Shown here one piece after another: positions 62,101 through 64,000 of a stretch of DNA of 64,000 nt (the stretch's first letter is position 1; each line of letters begins with the position of its first letter). The translations under genes were made by a program, and so were the position numbers. This DNA comes from Ignelater luminosus (lineage: Eukaryota; Arthropoda; Insecta; Coleoptera; Elateridae). The stretch lies in assembly GCA_011009095.1 (NCBI GenBank), contig VTPC01000647.1, positions 1 to 64,000 on the forward strand, read 5' to 3'. The notes beneath the pieces are model-generated. The model saw only the letters and a program-made list of their open reading frames with translations, did not search any database and was not told the origin of the DNA.

Positions 62101-63434
62101 TGATTTCCGTTTTTTTTCCCGTAACAGTCAAGAGAGGTCGCGAAGCAAAAGAAGTACCGAAACCTCCTGTTCGAGCTTGACCCACTGTATCCAAGAGATG
62201 TGGTAAAATCAGTCGTGCTGATAGTAAGGTTCTTAGAAGACTAACAGCTGCTTTCATACAAGAACTTAGCTGGCTTGTCTTGCAAAATTCAAAACACAGT
62301 TCTTGGTTTCCCCACATATCAAAGACACATAAGATGACATAATTCACAGTAGTAAAGGCTTTGTAGGTGACTCCCGTAATGATGTGAATGTGAATGTCTG
62401 AAGTTGTAAGAAGTCTTCAAGTGATCCAGGAACCTTCTGTGGTAAGTTGTCCCAGGTATAACTATAATAATAAGAATAACAGTCTAGCTGGGCTTTTTAG
62501 CCATTTTGACAAGCTGAAGTTAGTAATTCAGGGCAGACGATACTTATGGTAAAAGAGAATCCTACATCCCCGAGGAGGAAAAATTTAGATTGCTTTGAGA
62601 ACATGCCATTGCCTGGAAGCAGAGTATAGAGACGATCCTCTTTCAGTGCAGTGTAGAAACTTAAAATACAACAAAACTACTATTTCTGCGTTTAAGCTGA
62701 CATAATTTCAGAGCCTGTGAAAATTAAAAAAGAAGTTAATTACAAATCCTTATACATTGTTCTGATTAAGCTGCTAAAGTAATGCAATTCAAATTTCAGT
62801 TTGATAGAGAGAACTGTCACTAAATAAAATTTAAACAAATTATGCGTACCTACTGGATCACGGCAAACAATTGCAATCTATGAAGATTTTTTCAAGGAAC
62901 ATCTGGAAAAATTAATTTTTGTTTTCAAAAACAAAACAATGCGATAACTATGCGATAGCTATTCCTTTAATTTTACTTTGTTTACAGTTGAACTAGTAAG
63001 CAAGATTTATTTTCTTCAAATGAAATTTACAGTAAGTTTTAAGTTTATTTGTTCCATTATAGAAAGCTGTTGTCCTTGATTTTTGCTCAATTATTTCTTT
63101 ATTGTCCATTAATTTATTTGGTTTTATTCAGTGTGTCCCAGGATGGACCTAACTATACTTGTAAACTTTTTGTTTAACATTCTATCTCAAGTCATGGCTA
63201 ACTAGAACAATTACAGCTTCTCATATTTAGCAGTATGGTTACAGGAAAACTAAATCAACTTTGAGATAGAATGTTTAAATTTTATATCTGAGCATAACAG
63301 TTCATTCCAAACAACTTTTCTAGATAAAATTTTTCTCTATCTCTAAACATAAGATAAGTTTACTCTCGACATAATTTCAAACTATTCAAGTTATCCAACT
63401 CATTTTTTTGCTTAGGAGTAGTCTTTACCACATA
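59176..63434. other. Gene-free stretch, probably old transposon sequence
   Basis: From about 59580 to 62700 the base composition is richer in G and C than the surroundings and holds broken, overlapping frames on both strands (for example 60133-60405 minus and 60467-60871 plus). None matches a family I recognise. A TGGCGCCCAA sequence at 61989-61998 resembles an LTR primer-binding site, but no long terminal repeat is visible. Confidence 0.35.
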
Positions 63435-64000
63435 CAGGGTTAGTCATATGAAGTGTCCCCATCTATTGGCAATTCACAGCTGTCAAACCGTTCATGACAG
63501 CTGCGCCAAAATTGTTCCGATAACAGCTCAATACATTGTTTACAAGCCACCAGAAGCATTTGCGTATCGGTCAAATAGAAAAAAAGTTATTCGTGATGGA
63601 ATTCAAACGAAATAGTGTGATTGCTCTATATTTGGCTGGAAAATCCCAATCAGCTATTGTGCGTGAGCTCGAACACATCAAAGTGAATAGGAAGTTTGTG
63701 TATCGCACCATAAATCGTTACAATGAAACTGGCAGCGTTGTAAAACGCTATGGAGGTGGACCGAAAAAAACAGCAACATCACCAGAAATGGTTCGAAAGG
63801 TGAAGAAGCGGCTTGAGCGAAATCCACGACGTAGTGGTAATCAAATGGCAAAAGAACTGAATATATCACAATCATCCATTCGTCGCATACTACAAAATGA
63901 GCTCCAAGTTAAGGCCTACAAGAAACAAAAAGCGCATGATCTTACACCGAACCAGAAGAAAGTTCGATTCGAAAGAGCTAAGGAGTTGCTTCGCTTGGCC
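63435..64000 (+). mobile_element. Tc1/mariner transposon, 5' part (continues off window)
   Basis: Begins CAGGGTTAGTCATATGAAGT after a TA dinucleotide at 63433-63434, followed by a 160-bp leader and an intact transposase start. The inner sequence AATTCACAGCTGTCAA also occurs at 16800-16815, suggesting another relic of the same or a related family. The right end is beyond the window. Confidence 0.8.
63596..64000 (+). CDS. Tc1/mariner (IS630-type) transposase, N-terminal 135 codons
   Basis: The frame opens with ATG at 63596 and is uninterrupted to the last base. A first helix-turn-helix (SVIALYLAGKSQSAIVREL ... VYRTINRYNETGS) is followed by a basic linker (GGGPKKTATSPEMVRKV). A second HTH (NQMAKELNISQSSIRRIL) and QKKVRFERAKELLRLA, which leads into the catalytic domain in this family, come next. 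This is the paired DNA-binding domain that holds the inverted ends. The catalytic acidic residues lie off the window, so activity cannot be judged. The unbroken reading contrasts with every other transposase in the window. Confidence 0.92.
   Translation, partial: MEFKRNSVIALYLAGKSQSAIVRELEHIKVNRKFVYRTINRYNETGSVVKRYGGGPKKTATSPEMVRKVKKRLERNPRRSGNQMAKELNISQSSIRRILQNELQVKAYKKQKAHDLTPNQKKVRFERAKELLRLA

Overview
The window reads as nuclear DNA of an insect: very AT-rich, with spliced genes whose introns run from about 50 bp to 6.8 kb, and packed with class II transposon debris. The gene content (artichoke, a chemoreceptor-like membrane protein, NOL10, PSMD7/Rpn8) and the transposon families suggest an insect; a beetle is possible but I cannot prove the order from the sequence. 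There are no operons, CRISPR arrays or bacterial features.

Left third, 0-30 kb, holds four genes that I could assemble exon by exon. On the minus strand is a multi-pass membrane protein of gustatory-receptor type (exons at 7901-7812, 7740-7255 and 485-316; its C-terminus lies off the left edge). Next is the nucleolar protein NOL10 (minus, eight exons, 14648 to 8269, 697 residues). It is divergent from, and 383 bp away from, the proteasome lid subunit PSMD7/Rpn8/Mov34 (plus, two exons, 328 residues). Then comes a minus-strand leucine-rich-repeat extracellular protein, which I identify as artichoke (atk; three coding exons, 29557 to 17255, 1542 residues). All splice junctions keep frame and have GT/AG borders.

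Middle, 30-55 kb, is almost gene-free. It is a graveyard and nursery of transposons: long foldback elements, TA-flanked pogo/Tigger-type and mariner-type MITEs, a TTAA-flanked piggyBac-like MITE, and decayed transposases of pogo, mariner and a DUF4817-type Tc1/mariner family. It also has non-LTR retrotransposon fragments, a low-complexity array of AAGTACTT-like palindromes, and two weak gene candidates (a possible small secreted peptide at 46726-46938 and an isolated exon at 50277-50092).

Right end, 55.8-64 kb: a two-exon gene (55886-58089, plus) encodes a 716-residue secreted LRR protein with alternating short and long repeats. Immediately behind it sits an 888-bp palindromic MITE that supplies the first AATAAA signal downstream of the stop. 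The window closes inside a Tc1/mariner element whose transposase frame is open for 135 codons up to the last base.

The genes do not form one pathway. NOL10 and PSMD7 are housekeeping genes sharing a bidirectional promoter region. Artichoke and the receptor-like gene are both plausible sensory-organ genes, but their closeness may be chance. I did not find a convincing new multi-gene system; the most interesting items are the foldback elements, the intronic hairpin, the palindrome array and the unusual architecture of the second LRR gene.
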